NCBI GenBank assembly: GCA_900175165.2
Contig: FWWN02000191.1
Location: 1 to 39,802, forward strand
Source of the DNA: Rhizomucor pusillus
Lineage: Eukaryota; Mucoromycota; Mucoromycetes; Mucorales; Lichtheimiaceae
Direction: 5' to 3'
DNA: 39,802 bases
The first letter of the stretch is position 1. Each line of letters begins with the position of its first letter. A program made the position numbers and the translations under genes. This document shows, piece by piece, positions 20,807 through 32,523 of the stretch. The notes below the pieces were generated by a model, which was not told the DNA's origin, made no database searches, and was given only the letters and a program-made list of their open reading frames with translations.

Positions 20807-23038
20807 TTAGCACAAGCAAATAACCTTCTTTGTCACTCTTTGCATCATACCATGACCATCGTAGCACACTAAACCAGCGGTGCATGAACGCTTAAGCCAT
20901 TCTCCGTTGCTGCAAGTCAACCAAGCGGAAGAAGAACCCTCGTCTTCGCAACGCTGGCGGCCGTTTGTGCACGATCCGTCCTCCTCTTCGTCGTCGTCTT
21001 GGTTATCGTCGCCATCGTAACCGTCTTCAGGATTGTTATAAAGTTCGTTACCGCTGTGAGGAACGGCGAGGTGAGACTGGGCGTTGAAGTCCGCGATTGA
21101 AGCAGCAGCTTCGATTTGAGCTTCTTCCTCGCGTCCAACTGCTGGTGCTACCGCCGACAAGGCCGAACCCGAGGCAAAGGCTGGAGCCACCGATGAAGCC
21201 GAAACCGAAGCTGAAGAAGCAGAGGCAAGGAACTCGTGTGAGTGGATAGATGCAGAGGGGAACGCGGCATTTGAGGGTATAGAAGCTCGCAAAGGAACCG
21301 AGGGAGCAGCAACAACGGCGCCAGCGGCAACGGAAGAAGCAGCCGCAGCAGGTGCAGATGATGCAGCAGGAACGCCCTGCTGCTGCTGCTGGCTAGCGTT
21401 GTCGAGCGGGCAGACAGCCGGTCGCTCGCCGCTGCGAATCTTGCTAGCTGCCTTGAGCAACTCTCCATTATCTTGATGGATATCCCTGTACAATACATAT
21501 TGTTAAAATCATTTACACGTTTTCAACACACAAAAGTTGTTTACTTGCCAAACCATCAAACCTGCCAGGTCTTCGCAGAGAGCATGGTTCACCTTGATAT
21601 CGATGGATGTGGGATCATCGTACGACACGAAAATCTTGTTTTGAGAGTTAAAAAGCCAAGGTGTCTGCGTATTCTCATCCCAGAATCGATGCCAACCGTT
21701 GCCAGCGGTAACAAAGTCGTCGCCCAAAACTCCCTCGGAACGTAAGTTACGCCATTTCCAGATACCAGAGACACCGGCAGTGTCCGCAGCGCAGTAAGGA
21801 TCCGCCCAGTACGCGTCGTCCGAGTCGCCTTTGGGCGCACCCACCTTGGATGGCTGGTATTGGTCTCGTATGGTGGCCATGTCAACTTCGGCTTGCATGG
21901 ACCGGCCATAAAACGCGACACCAGCTGTGATCTTGTCTGCAGGAACACCAGCCTTCTTCCAAGCTTGGATGCCTGTATAAGGAGAACAGTGTTAGCTAGA
22001 TGCCCGACAGAAAACAGAAGTGAAGATACTTGCTTTGCACGAACGAGTACGGAGCTCCTTTGCCTTGCTCGTGGCGGAAAGGTGCATTGGGTCCAGTCGT
22101 AGAAGCCCAAGCGCCGTTGATATCTGTCAAAATGTGGTCGTTAATGTAATTACTCTACTCACTGCAACGTGCTTGTATACTTACCATAAGTCATCAAGTT
22201 GATGTGATCAAAGTAAGGCACAAAACCACTGACGTCTGCAACTGGCTGGCCGTCTGCGCCTACGAACGGATCAACGTGCACAGCCATGGAAATTTCCTTG
22301 TGTTCATTTGGGAAACGTTGGTCCAAGGCAGCGCGAAGCTCCTTGAGCAATGTTTGGAAGTTATCTGTGTCTGCTGGTGCAAATTCATTGCACCCGGCTG
22401 CTTGACGTCCAGGATACTCCCAGTCTGTTTCCCAAGGTGAGTGGATGGACTCATTGTTATTTGAATGCCCATTTACCAATATCAACACCGTCCGTGCCGT
22501 ATTTTTCGATAAAGTCCAAGTTCCAGTCGATAAACTGCTTGCGAGAGCTCGGGTCGGCGACCATGCTGCTGAAGCGCTGCGAGCCTGTCCAGCCGCCAAC
22601 AGACAAAAGCACCTTGGTGTTGACTCTGTGTGCATTCTCGACAATTTTGGGCAGTCCGGACTCCACTGCCCAGTCGTCTGTAAACGAAGGTAACTTGTCG
22701 GGATTATTGAGGATAGCAAATGCTAAGTAGTAGTAGCAGTAAAGAATATTATCAGTCTAATGTAACGTGATCCAATATATTCAATGCGTTTTGTACCATA
22801 GTTGATATGCGTGTATTGATCGTATGGGATCTGCTCGACTGGGTAGTTTGCATAGAGCCAGTTGGGAAAGTATCTGAAGTAGTAGGACATTGAATTCGTC
22901 AGTACAGTGTGAATAGAGCTAGTGTGATATTGCTATTACTAACCCAATCAACATCTTGTTGCCGACTGCAGCTTCGCATGTAGCAGCAGCCCATGCCAGC
23001 AAGGCTGCTTTCATCAATCGCATGAATCCTTTTGCCAT
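20807..23038 (-). CDS. Secreted GH18 chitinase with CBM19-like C-terminal domain
   Basis: Seven exons: 23038-22944, 22873-22797, 22722-22477, 22424-22185, 22123-22034, 21972-21549, 21485-20807; 616 aa. Hydrolyses beta-1,4 links of chitin, for cell-wall remodelling or nutrition. A signal peptide is visible (residues 1 to about 25, 'ALLAWAAATCEA'). Catalytic-domain motifs: 'GYFPNW', 'LLSVGGW', 'DGVDIDWEYP' (DxxDxDxE; the acid is Glu142, with the Asp140 codon split by intron 3), 'MTYD' and 'GVAFYGR'. After an Ala/Ser-rich linker comes a Cys-rich module ('CTNGRQRC', 'LTCSNGEWLKRSC', 'GLVC') resembling CBM19 chitin-binding modules. Introns 5 and 6 need GC donors (GCAAGT) to keep phase and conserved residues; no GT donor works. 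An upstream in-frame ATG exists but spoils the signal peptide. Confidence 0.9.
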
Positions 23039-23257
23039 CTCAGTAAAGAAAAATAAATTATAAGGAGAAGAAATGAAGAGAGATACGACAGAGCAGACAG
23101 GTGGCAAGATCTTTATACGACGTCTTGAGGTAGCATTCGTTTGCTGGTGCTATTTAGAATATTCAATACATGCCAGTCATTGACAATGATAACAGCACTA
23201 CGCTAACATTTTTTCCTAAATTTTCTGTTGTTCTTTTGGCTTTCTTTTTTTAGATCG
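23039..23257. promoter_or_regulatory. Chitinase promoter region
   Basis: 219 bp between the stop of the Rtc5-like gene and the chitinase ATG, both on the minus strand. On the minus strand it contains TATAAAGA at 23110-23117, about 70 bp upstream of the ATG, a plausible TATA box. Confidence 0.45.
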
Positions 23258-25199
23258 TCACCGCTCTTGACGGTTATCATCGTCGATGATTCCAGCCATG
23301 CGAAGTAACTCTCTGTCAACGGTCCGTCCATCGGATTGCCGCAATTGCAATCCCGCCCTCCTTGTTGCTTCGCGTTTCTCAAAGTCCCATGCGCGTTGCT
23401 GTGCCAGCCGTGCCTTCTCTGTGCCTAAGCCAAACACTTCAACGTTCACTGTCTCAAAGGAGTACTGGAATTCCTGGCGGAGCGCTGATCCAGTAAACGT
23501 CGGGGATGCCGGGTAGTGCTCCTGGGTATACGTCCCGGTTTGAAGGGTATTATCCATTGTAAACATGAATTCGAAAATTGGTTTCTTCTTTTTGACGTTA
23601 GGGGGTTGCGACGACCGGCTCGTGCCTCCAAAAGCAAGGCCAAAATTGTTGTGATAATAAATGTACTGGTTGTTTCGTTTCGTCGGTTTAAACACTTCAA
23701 AGGTCGGGTACAGTTCAAACATGAAACATTCGTCGCTTCCCCAGTACTGTCGGCTATGCTTCCATGCTTCGGGTATATAGGCGCCTACAACGACCGACGA
23801 TACATTTGATTGCTGCTGCGAGCTCGACGTTGATGACGATGATGGAAGGATGTCTCCTTGGACGACGAGCAACGTTGGTCCGGGATACTTGAAAACATGG
23901 TTCTCAAACCTATTCATGGAAAATCCATCCTGGGATCCAGAATACAATCTTGTCCACTGCTTCAGCTGCAGAACCTTCTCAGGCAAGCACCAGTATAGCA
24001 GCGTACATCGAATAACACCTAGGATATCGGAAACATCAGGGACGGGCACAGTGTCTTGCTGGAGGATCAGGTCAGAAATGGACGAGGAAGCAGTCGTAAC
24101 TGATGCTTGCACGTGCATCGCAAATTTGCTATATACAAACGACTGGATTGTCTTGAACAGATTAGGTGCGTTGCGTTTGGTCCATATTCGAAACTGTCGA
24201 TGAGAAATACATGGCAATTCTTGGTCTTGATCCTTCTTATTTTCAGTCTCGCGTTGCCCAAGGGAGCTGCTCATAGATGTAACTAGAGCTTCTGCCACGC
24301 TTTTGAGACTTTGCAAGTCAGGATCTTTCTTTTCGTCGTAATCAACAGGAATATCGCCGGCTGCCAGTAGGCCCTCCTTCTTTTCCATCTCGACAATCCA
24401 CAGCAAAAATGTAAACAGTGCAGTTAAGTCTCGCTGAGAGATTTTTGAACCGTCATCGTCTTCCTCCTCGTCTCCTTCCACATTAATTGAATTGAAATCC
24501 ATATCATCAAAACTAACACCTAAATCTTCGAGCGACAATCCGCTCTTGTGCTTCTGTTCCTTTTCCTTCTTTTTCGTTTCTTCTTGGTGAGAAACCGATC
24601 CTTGTTGATTTATTGCAGGCTCATCCGTGATCCTGGCAGGTTGCGGTAAAACTGCAAGCGATTCAAAGAACAAGTCTTGAAATACTTTCTGGTTTTCATT
24701 GTCCATTTTGCCCGTCAAGATCACAAACGCTGTCAAGAATGCATCAAAGGATAGCGGCAGCGGACCGGATGTCACGCAGCTAGGGTATGAACCAATGTAG
24801 GAAAATGACTTGTAAAGGAGAATGCCGGCTGGCTCCACCGCCTCTGGCAAGTTCAAGTGTTCCTATGCAGAACATGTGTCATTTTTTCCTGATTTGCCAC
24901 AAATCTTTTCTTGTCAAACTCACCAGAAAACTCTTTGCTTCAATGCATTCAAACTGGTCAGGATACACGGTTTTTAGTTCGTCAAATACTTGGTGCAACG
25001 AGTACAGCTCGATCCGGCTCAATTTGCGCTTCATTTGCACCAAGACTGACCGTCGCCGCCGGTTGCTAACGGTGGACGCTAATCCGGAAGACACTGAGGA
25101 CTCTTTGGCTGTGCTGATCGACTGACGATCGCTGCTCACGTCTGCCGCGGTGGCGGTAGTGCCATGCCGGTTCTCGTAGCGGGAATGACTCTGCCCCAT
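23258..25199 (-). CDS. TLDc-domain protein, Rtc5-like
   Basis: Two exons: 25199-24924 and 24862-23258; 626 aa. It matches fungal Rtc5 ('restriction of telomere capping 5'), a TLDc protein linked to V-ATPase assembly state in yeast. The N-terminus 'MGQSHS' fits an N-myristoylation signal, which would place it on a membrane. An EF-hand-like helical region follows ('FDAFLTAFVILTG'), then an acidic/Lys-rich linker, and the TLDc domain from about residue 400 to 600 ('GPTLLVVQGDI', 'YWGSDECFMFELYP', 'NNFGLAFGG', 'VEVFGLGT'). The start is the ATG giving Gly2. It lies 116 bp downstream of the ORC2 stop on the same strand. The family is well supported; V-ATPase function is by homology. Confidence 0.87.
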
Positions 25200-25315
25200 C
25201 ACTGCTGCAAAGTACTAGTATAGTTTGGAGAAACGGAAAAATGGAGGAGGTGAAAGTTTAAGATTGCATGATGGGAGAATGATGATTTTTATGCAAGAAA
25301 AATATTACATTATTT

Positions 25316-27151
25316 TCACTTTGATGCCTCCAAAAGGATTTGCAATGCATTCTTATCAAATGGTATATAAAACATTTCGGTACCATCACCCAATCGCTTG
25401 GACGATATAAGCTTGTGATCGCGGAACTCGGTAAGTTGAGATCGCATCGCTGTATCGCTGGTGGCGAAGAAGCTTTCGCGACATTTTTGAAAGTATTGGT
25501 GATACGATAATCCATAGGATTCGTTGCCTTGAAGGTGATCGGCAACTTTGGCAGCTTCCATGGCGTCCAGTTGTTCCTTGACCAATATGCTAAACACACC
25601 GCGACCGTTGCTTGTTAGAGAACGAAGCACAAATTGAGCACCGCGTATGCCTGTCATCTCGCCCGCGCTGGTCAGCAATGTGTTTTCGTAGGATGTCTCA
25701 ACAAGATAGTCATCAAATGTGGTCGCATCGTGCCATATCCAGTTGAAACGGCTGGATTTCACGTTATCCCACAGCAGCGCTGCATTGATTTGATCCACGG
25801 AGGCGATGAGGTATATGTTTGGCGATTGTGCAAGTGTGGAAAGTATCGTCTGCGCTCGTTCATTTCTCAAGTTTGCACCGTCAATGTTGTGAACTACAAT
25901 GTATAGCTTATCGTATGCTCGGTTTTCGTCCGCAAAGTAATCGCAAATATATTCAACCTGCTCCTGGAATGGACCCAAGGACGCACCGACGTTCATGACA
26001 CCGTAGGTTATTTTGTGGAGAATGTCTTTTACCGTGATTGACGGAAAGAATCCATTGATAATAAGCGTTGCACCATCCTTGAGTGTCGCTGAAGCAAATT
26101 CATTCAATAGACGTCGCTTGGAGCCATAGCCATAAAATAGCAAATTGAAACCTGATTGCAGCTCAAATCGCCACTGTCGAAAGCGTCGTTTATGCATTGA
26201 AGTTAAAGTAGCGATATCATGCTTATGCTTCTTCGGTGCTGCATCCAATAACTGTTTCAACTCTTGTGGTTCGAGTGTGCCAAGCCGAGACATAGTATTG
26301 TTGGAAGTTAAAGACTTGGTGTGTAAATCCTGGAAATACCGCTCGTAACCGGCCGCTCTCTCCTCAAAGACGGCCTCACCGTCATCGCTATCTCGTTCAC
26401 TTTGTATATTTTCATCTTCGTCTTCGCTTCTAGCATCGTCTCTCGAAAGCTCCATTTGCCGTTGGATACGACGTCTCTTTGCATGATCGACTTTCTGTTC
26501 TTCAGGTAAAGCACGCTTAGCGCGGCGTCTCTGTCCTTGATTTTCTGTTTCTGATTGATCTTCGTCCTCTTCGTCTTTTGCTGACTCATCCAGCATGGCT
26601 TTCTGCATCATATTGCGCACGTTTTTGCCTTTGGTCTGTGCAAATCCGAAAATAGTGCGTCCAGCGTGATGCTCGTTCTCTTTTCCAAGTTCTTGTTCTT
26701 CATCAAATTTATCCTGAGCTTTTGTCTCTCTCGCGTCATTGGCTTGCTGTTGCTGTTGTCGCTTTGTTGCTGGTCGTTTTTCTGTGGAGGACTGCTGCTC
26801 GTTCGAACTTGATCGCAGCAGCGCTCGCTGGCGTCTCATTCTCGTTACCTGTCCCGCGCTCCCTTCTCCCTCGTCCTCGTCTTCTTCTTCACTTTCAGAA
26901 TCCTGCGATCGTTTTGCCTGTCTCTGCTGCTGCTGCTGTTGCTGTTGTCGTGTCTTTTTCACTTCTGTCAAACCAAGCTCGGCAGCTGCGGCCGTTGTGC
27001 CTGCGCGGCGAGGTCGAACTGTTTTCCAGTGCTTGCGACCTTTAAGCAGCGCCTCCTCCGTTCTGATCTCTTCATTGCTGACCGCCAGTACAATGTGTGT
27101 TGGAATTTCATTGTCTCCCTGGACAATTACGCGAGGTTGTGATCCTGGCAT
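25316..27151 (-). CDS. ORC2: Origin recognition complex subunit 2
   Basis: Single exon, 611 aa. ORC2 is a core subunit of the hexameric complex that marks replication origins and loads MCM helicases. The conserved part covers about residues 275-600: 'FNLLFYGYGSKR', 'NGFFPSITVKDIL', 'LYIVVHNIDGANLR', 'IYLIASVDQINAALLWD', 'FNWIWHDATTFDDY', then a winged-helix-like C-terminus with 'FRDHKLISSKR'. The first 250 or so residues are low complexity: poly-Gln tracts, acidic Ser/Glu/Asp blocks and basic patches, as expected for the disordered ORC2 N-terminus. Length and layout match other fungal ORC2 proteins. The start ATG is only 106 bp from the divergent SMU1-like start. Confidence 0.95.
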   Translation of the reverse strand: MPGSQPRVIVQGDNEIPTHIVLAVSNEEIRTEEALLKGRKHWKTVRPRRAGTTAAAAELGLTEVKKTRQQQQQQQQRQAKRSQDSESEEEDEDEGEGSAGQVTRMRRQRALLRSSSNEQQSSTEKRPATKRQQQQQANDARETKAQDKFDEEQELGKENEHHAGRTIFGFAQTKGKNVRNMMQKAMLDESAKDEEDEDQSETENQGQRRRAKRALPEEQKVDHAKRRRIQRQMELSRDDARSEDEDENIQSERDSDDGEAVFEERAAGYERYFQDLHTKSLTSNNTMSRLGTLEPQELKQLLDAAPKKHKHDIATLTSMHKRRFRQWRFELQSGFNLLFYGYGSKRRLLNEFASATLKDGATLIINGFFPSITVKDILHKITYGVMNVGASLGPFQEQVEYICDYFADENRAYDKLYIVVHNIDGANLRNERAQTILSTLAQSPNIYLIASVDQINAALLWDNVKSSRFNWIWHDATTFDDYLVETSYENTLLTSAGEMTGIRGAQFVLRSLTSNGRGVFSILVKEQLDAMEAAKVADHLQGNESYGLSYHQYFQKCRESFFATSDTAMRSQLTEFRDHKLISSKRLGDGTEMFYIPFDKNALQILLEASK

Positions 27152-27257
27152 ATTGAATTTTTTTCCTCAAGAAGGAAAGAGAGAGAGGAGCGGGATGGCG
27201 AACTTGGCAGCGGCAGAATACTTGACCCCGAAACTCTGCAAAAGAACACTTCTGCCA
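27152..27257. promoter_or_regulatory. Compact bidirectional promoter, ORC2 / SMU1-like
   Basis: Only 106 bp separate two divergent start codons. It holds a T-run next to the ORC2 ATG and a GA-rich stretch (27173-27189). No TATA box and no MluI-type ACGCGT cell-cycle box were seen. Confidence 0.6.
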
Positions 27258-29170
27258 ATGTCTGTTGAAATAGAGTCAGAAGAGTGGGTACATTGCAAGC
27301 AGGAGAGCTGTTAACATGAGATTAAATGATGCTTTGTTGCAGTATTGTAAGACTCTTGTTACAGTTCTTCAAAGAGAACAATTTGCACGCGTCCGTTGCG
27401 GCCTTGCAGGAGGAAACCTCGGTGACGCTCAATACGATCGAGAATCGTGAGACGTTTATCAAAGATATTACAGAGGGCAAATGGGCGCAAGTCTTGGAGC
27501 AGATCATGCACTTAGATCTAGCACCGAGGAAGCTGGTAGATCTTTACGAACAGGTAGAAACGCTACGTGAAATGTTTCCTTGTCAACTAAGACCTAACGA
27601 CGAGTAACCACGACAGATCATTATCGAACTGTGTGAAATGCGCGAATTAAGTGCTGCGAGAACTTTGCTTCGACAGACGGAGCCTATGGATATCTTGAAA
27701 CAAAGTCAACCCGAACGATACCTGCGCCTCGAACATTTGCTTTCACGCTCGATTTTCGAACCCAAAGAGGTATACACAGATGGTATGACAAAGGAAAAGC
27801 AGCGCCAAGTAATTGCACAAGGTAAAATAGCAATTTTCAGTATATCTCTCCGTGGGAAGCACACTGAAACACGTTTTTATCGATTTGTAAAGCTCTTGCA
27901 ACGGATGTGGATGTTGTTGAACCTTCACGACTCATGACGCTGCTTGAAGACAGTGCAAAGTGGCAGCAGCATCAAGGTATCCTACGCGACGGTACTCGGT
28001 TCGACGTGTTTTCAAGCTCGAGTGCGTCTCAGAAAGGAGACGAAGATGCTGTCGCATCTAATCTCTACTGCACGATCAAGGTAGAAAACGAAGAAAAGAT
28101 GATTTTTTTTCCAAATTGCTAACTATGGACTGGGCGTAGTTTCCGGGCAAAGGCACGTATGCAGAATCTGCTGTATTCTCGCCTAACGGCCAGTTACTGG
28201 TTACTGGATCAGTGGATGGATTCATTGAGATTTGGAACCATTCGAACGGTAGACTTCGCAAAGACCTTAGATATCAGGCTGAAGATAATTTGATGGCCAT
28301 GGATGAATCAGTGATCTGCATGGCATTCAGTAGAGACAGCGAGATGCTAGTATCAGGATCTGCGGATGGTAAAATAGCTGTGAGTTTCATTCATTTACAT
28401 TTGCCAGATTGCCTATTCACGTTAAAGCACCTTTGTTAGGTATGGAAAGTCCAAAATGGAATGTGCCAGCGCCGATTCTCTCCAGCACACAGTCAAGGAG
28501 TAACTTGTTTAAGCTTCAACAAGGATGCAACGCTTGTGCTTAGCGGCAGCTACGATAAACTCGTAAAGATACATAATATCAAATCTGGCAAAATCGTGAA
28601 AGAATTTCGAGGTCATACTTCGTTCGTCAATGCGGTGCTTTACTCTCAAGACAACAACAGTGTACTAAGTGGCAGCAGCGATGGTACTATCAAGGTATGA
28701 ATGCCGGTAAAGAATGAAGCCATTTTACGGTAAAAAGACTAATGCGTATCTACACACAGATATGGGATGTTTCTCTGGGAACCTGCATACACTCGTTGAT
28801 GCTGGACGCATCCAAGACGTGCCCTGTGCAAGGGTTAGCATACATTCCAAAAACTCGCGATCACATTGTCGTATCTAGCAAGAGCAAAAATCTGGCGATC
28901 ATATCTATGCAGGACGGTAAAGTTTTGGATACGTTGGTAGCAGAAGGGCCGACGGATATACTTTCAACGGCCTTGTCACCCCAAGGCGAACTTGTGTACA
29001 GCGTTTCTGAAGATTCAATCTTGCATTGCATCAGGAGGAGTACAGGCAAACTGGAAAGCAGGTTTAAAGTATGCGATAATGAAATTATTGGCCTAGCAAG
29101 TCATCCCTTTTCCAACATTCTTGCGGTTTACGACGATGCTGGACATGTATATCTCTACAAGCACATGTAA
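27258..29170 (+). CDS. SMU1-like WD40 splicing factor
   Basis: Seven exons: 27258-27283, 27343-27553, 27617-27821, 27893-28080, 28140-28379, 28440-28694, 28760-29170; 511 aa, against about 513 for human SMU1. SMU1 joins the spliceosome at the pre-catalytic stage and, with RED/IK, affects splice-site choice and activation. N-terminal LisH/CTLH region: '[19 protein letters not shown]', '[19 protein letters not shown]', '[12 protein letters not shown]'. The rest is a WD40 propeller ('[13 protein letters not shown]', '[12 protein letters not shown]', '[14 protein letters not shown]', '[12 protein letters not shown]'). The first exon (26 nt) was chosen because a GTGGGT donor joins 'MSVEIESE' in phase to 'DIVRLLLQF', matching the family N-terminus; a donor four bases later breaks the frame. 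Its presence in an intron-rich genome is expected. Confidence 0.92.
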
Positions 29171-29512
29171 ATACATAGTCCGTTAATAACAAATACTCGT
29201 GTAATATTTAAATGACTTTGCGGTTATTCGCACCCAAGTTTTTGTGCTAGTGAAAGCGCTTATGTGAATAAAAGATTAACTTCCGTAAAAGGCATCTTAC
29301 TCAGGGACCCAGCGGAAACTTCCTTTTTCTTACTACGTCTGAGGTTGTCAATTGATGGTCCAACGTATGTGTCCTGAGCCATGAATGCATCAAAACATGG
29401 CTAACCGCATCGTTGTACGCACCATTTAGCGAGCGCCAGAGTATACAGTCTCGCGTACGTGAACACTGCACAATTCGAAAGACTGCGACCGAATTTGGGG
29501 TAGGTGGTTGAC
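29171..29512. other. Intergenic: SMU1-like 3' flank and orphan-gene promoter
   Basis: Between two plus-strand genes. AATAAA at 29267-29272 is a candidate poly(A) signal for the SMU1-like transcript. No other feature is seen. Confidence 0.5.
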
Positions 29513-32500
29513 ATGAGTTATTTGACGTGGAATAGCGTACGTTGGTATTCACGACAAAGCAGGCAGCTCGGTACAGCCCATAACACCGAGATTAGCTTTG
29601 ATTTTTTTGATCAGGCAAGTACATCATATGCAGTCAGCTATAAATTTCATTGTGTTCTGAAAGATATTATGCATAACAGTGCTTCGAGATCAGAGGCAAA
29701 TCCCAGCAGGCCTGCGGCAAAACGTAAAGATTTAAGCTCTTTTGTATCCAGTTTGATCCTTCAACTTATTGCGCCGCCGTGTTTATCTCTCTGTATATAG
29801 TGCTGTCATCATTTGCAAGAACTTGATGCCTCTGCTAGTAAGTCGTTTGTTCATAAACTGACGCTCTCTGTCTTCCATCTAGCGAGCAATGCGACTAACA
29901 GCTATGTCTCTAGTTTCGTCAGATCCAACCTGACTACATCAACGGCGTATTTTGCGATTATAAGCAACAAATTTACGATAAGCCCAACCTTTCTGGACAC
30001 GATGAGCCGCTAGAAAAGCAAGGAGAGGGAGAATACTACGATGAAGACAACAAGAGCGAATCGACGATTTCTTCAGAACCAATCTCTGATGACAACAGCG
30101 ACTACTACGACGATGATTCTGACAATGATCTTCCACGCGCATCGTTTGGAACAAAGACATCCAAGAAATTAAAGGATACCAAAACCGCCAAATCATCTCC
30201 TGTAACGAATCGAAAAATGCACGGCACATTTAACTTTGCGAAAAATGTAAAGGATCCAGAAGATATTCTATACGGCCCACCGCAAGGGATCATGGGCGTT
30301 GCAGAATATCTGGTTATCGTCGGAGAAGATACAAATACTGAATGCAGCTTGGATGGACGAGTAAGTATCCAACAACTGCTGCTATTTTGTAACAATCACA
30401 GGTTTTTGACGTAACTTATGAATTTTAAAGACCATCAACATCCATGGTACCGACAAGCGGGCCATCGATACTGCTATCCAACGGTTTATAAGTCTTCAAT
30501 CAGTATACGTAAGCGTGGTGCCATGGTTTAGAAAGATCGATATCGAGCTCACGTTTTCTCTCTTAGAAACGGCGAAGAAGAAACCCTAATGTCGTGCCCT
30601 GCGTTCATAGCTTTGACCAGCAGGGCGAAATAGGACTGTTCTTCTGCAATATTGATCTATACGCAAATCAATACTTTATTGCGATACCCGGGCACTTGCA
30701 AAAGAAGAAGTGGACCGTCATGATATTAACAACGAAAAACGATAGTGGCCGATACGTGAAACCAAAAGATCTTTTGGAACCCGGACAGATGCCATCTACT
30801 GTACTTGACGATGACCTTGAAAGGCGTTTCCAAGCAGCAGCAAAGATATTTGGTCGGAGCCCACAGATCCAGCCCCCTCGGTGGGAGCAGAATGCTAATG
30901 CAACTTTCAACACAACCTCGACCACGTTTAGTCGTTCCAGCAATCTCCCACCACCTACGTGGGTAACACCTCCTCAGCAAGCTGCAGCGGGCGACTTTCC
31001 AGAGCTGTCAAGCCCGTTATCGAGACCTAGAGGTTCCCCAAGCCCACGCGGCGGCGGTCAGAGAGGAGGTCGAAGAGTTATGCGCCTCACACCGCAAAAA
31101 GCTGCAAAACCGGCAGCGCGTTCAAATGATCCACCATTTATTGCGTAAATATGAATACACCTCTAATGCTAATTGAGGAACTAAAAGCAACACCGTAGTC
31201 GCAAAAATTACAATCTTCACAACATGAAGGAAGCGCTTGTTGAAGGGTAAATTACCTGTTCGAAAACTATAGACTATACATTGTGGCTGACTAGTTTTTA
31301 TGCTGACAGATTGAGTTCCATCAACCACTACAGAGGTGAAATTTGCCTAGTCGCCAAGTAAGTCGACGTTAAGTATGATAAAAAAACAGTTTCAAGTGGA
31401 CCAACAAGTTTTCGCAGACTAGGAAAAGTTCTTTGGAGCGCGCCTCCAAAGGATGTGGAAAAGGAAGTTTGGGGATTTTACGACATTAAAGATATTTGCA
31501 TGAAAGAACACAAGATGGAATGTATTTTAAACGACACGTAAAGTATCCGTTGCTGGAGAAAATTTGAACAACCTAGATTTATATCTGTTCCATGTAGAAC
31601 CACCATGCACGACGATGTAAACAGGCGACTAGTGGCGCAACTTCCAGCTCCATTTGCAAAGTCGTCGTTCTTCGAAGTACACGTAGATGCGCGGCCTACA
31701 ACGAGGGACCCCTGGGGCACTGGTTGTATGTATATTGAGTCAGCGGGTGCAAAGACAACAAAGTTGCATATGAGGCAAGACGTGATCACCGAAATAAACT
31801 GGATGAATGTGGATAGGTAAGGAAAAAACGCGGGAAAAAAAACCGAACATGGAAGCGATGAATATAAAATCATCGGATCATTCACATATCGTTTGGGCGA
31901 TGCAGAAAATTCGACTTTCAACTATCCTTGGCCGTCAAGGACGTTGGACGTCCTGACAATAAGCCATTTATCAGCTTTGCACGCCGGATCGCTTTAAGGT
32001 TTCGTTTCAAGAACTTTTCTATGCATGTATTATTTTGGGCGTGCGTGCTAATTCTAGTTATCACAGACCGTCTGATAACCCCGCATTCAACAATCTCATG
32101 TTCCAAAACATCCACGGTGTCTTGACCGTCAAGAAGATTTTGCATAAGCAGACTGAACGCTACCGTCTCAACCAATCATTTGTACTTGAAGTAGCCAAGG
32201 TTGAGCAGGTGCCGATTCAAGACGATGCATTTTCAACCGCCAATGATCGCAAATATTCTACTAACAGAGGTGCAGGCCCTACGCATTACGAGTACACTGT
32301 CAGTATGCCACTAGCACCACGTTCTGTAAAACGATGTGCGCGTGCTAACAGGCAAAAATAATAGATCCAATGCCTGGATGTAGACAAGATCTTTGCAGAA
32401 AACGTGGACAAACTGATTGGCGTGCCAGCATCCTGGAATGCAGACCAAGTTGTTTCCCAACACCTTGAAAACTTTATCCGATTCATGATGGATGCAGTGA

Positions 32501-32523
32501 GTCGTTTCGACAAGAGCTGCTAG
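29513..32523 (+). CDS. Orphan protein with KH-like segment and Arg/Gly patch (unknown function)
   Basis: Thirteen exons: 29513-29614, 29680-29723, 29801-29837, 29914-30360, 30431-30508, 30567-31144, 31199-31246, 31310-31357, 31418-31537, 31598-31816, 31906-31998, 32067-32298, 32365-32523; 734 aa in one continuous frame. I cannot name the family. Seen: an N-terminal region starting 'MSYLTWNSVRWYS'; an acidic linker of about 50 residues; a KH-like strand/helix segment at about residues 190-236 ('YLVIVGEDTNTECSLDG', 'TINIHGTDKRAIDTAI') without a clear GxxG loop; a basic run 'KRRRRNP'; an Arg/Gly/Pro patch near 389-407; and a folded-looking C-terminal half ('HYRGEICLVAKLGKVLW', 'FDFQLSLAVKDVG', 'IQCLDVDKIFAENVD'). 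Intron 1 uses a GC donor. Exons 2, 3 and the last junction are the least certain. RNA binding is inference from the KH-like part and RG patch. Confidence 0.68.

Noticed and set aside
26739..27314. 191-codon frame antisense to ORC2
   Set aside because: Poly-Cys/Ser/Ala translation is the complement of CAG and GAG repeats in ORC2; not a gene.
31817..31855. 39-nt intron option in the KH-like orphan (acceptor at 31855)
   Set aside because: Shorter than every other intron in the window, and the following frame ends in a stop with no conserved look; the acceptor at 31905 gives a coherent continuation.
32326..32364. 39-nt intron option (GTAAAA donor at 32326) near the end of the same orphan
   Set aside because: A GTCAGT donor at 32299 gives a 66-nt intron of normal size and the same phase.
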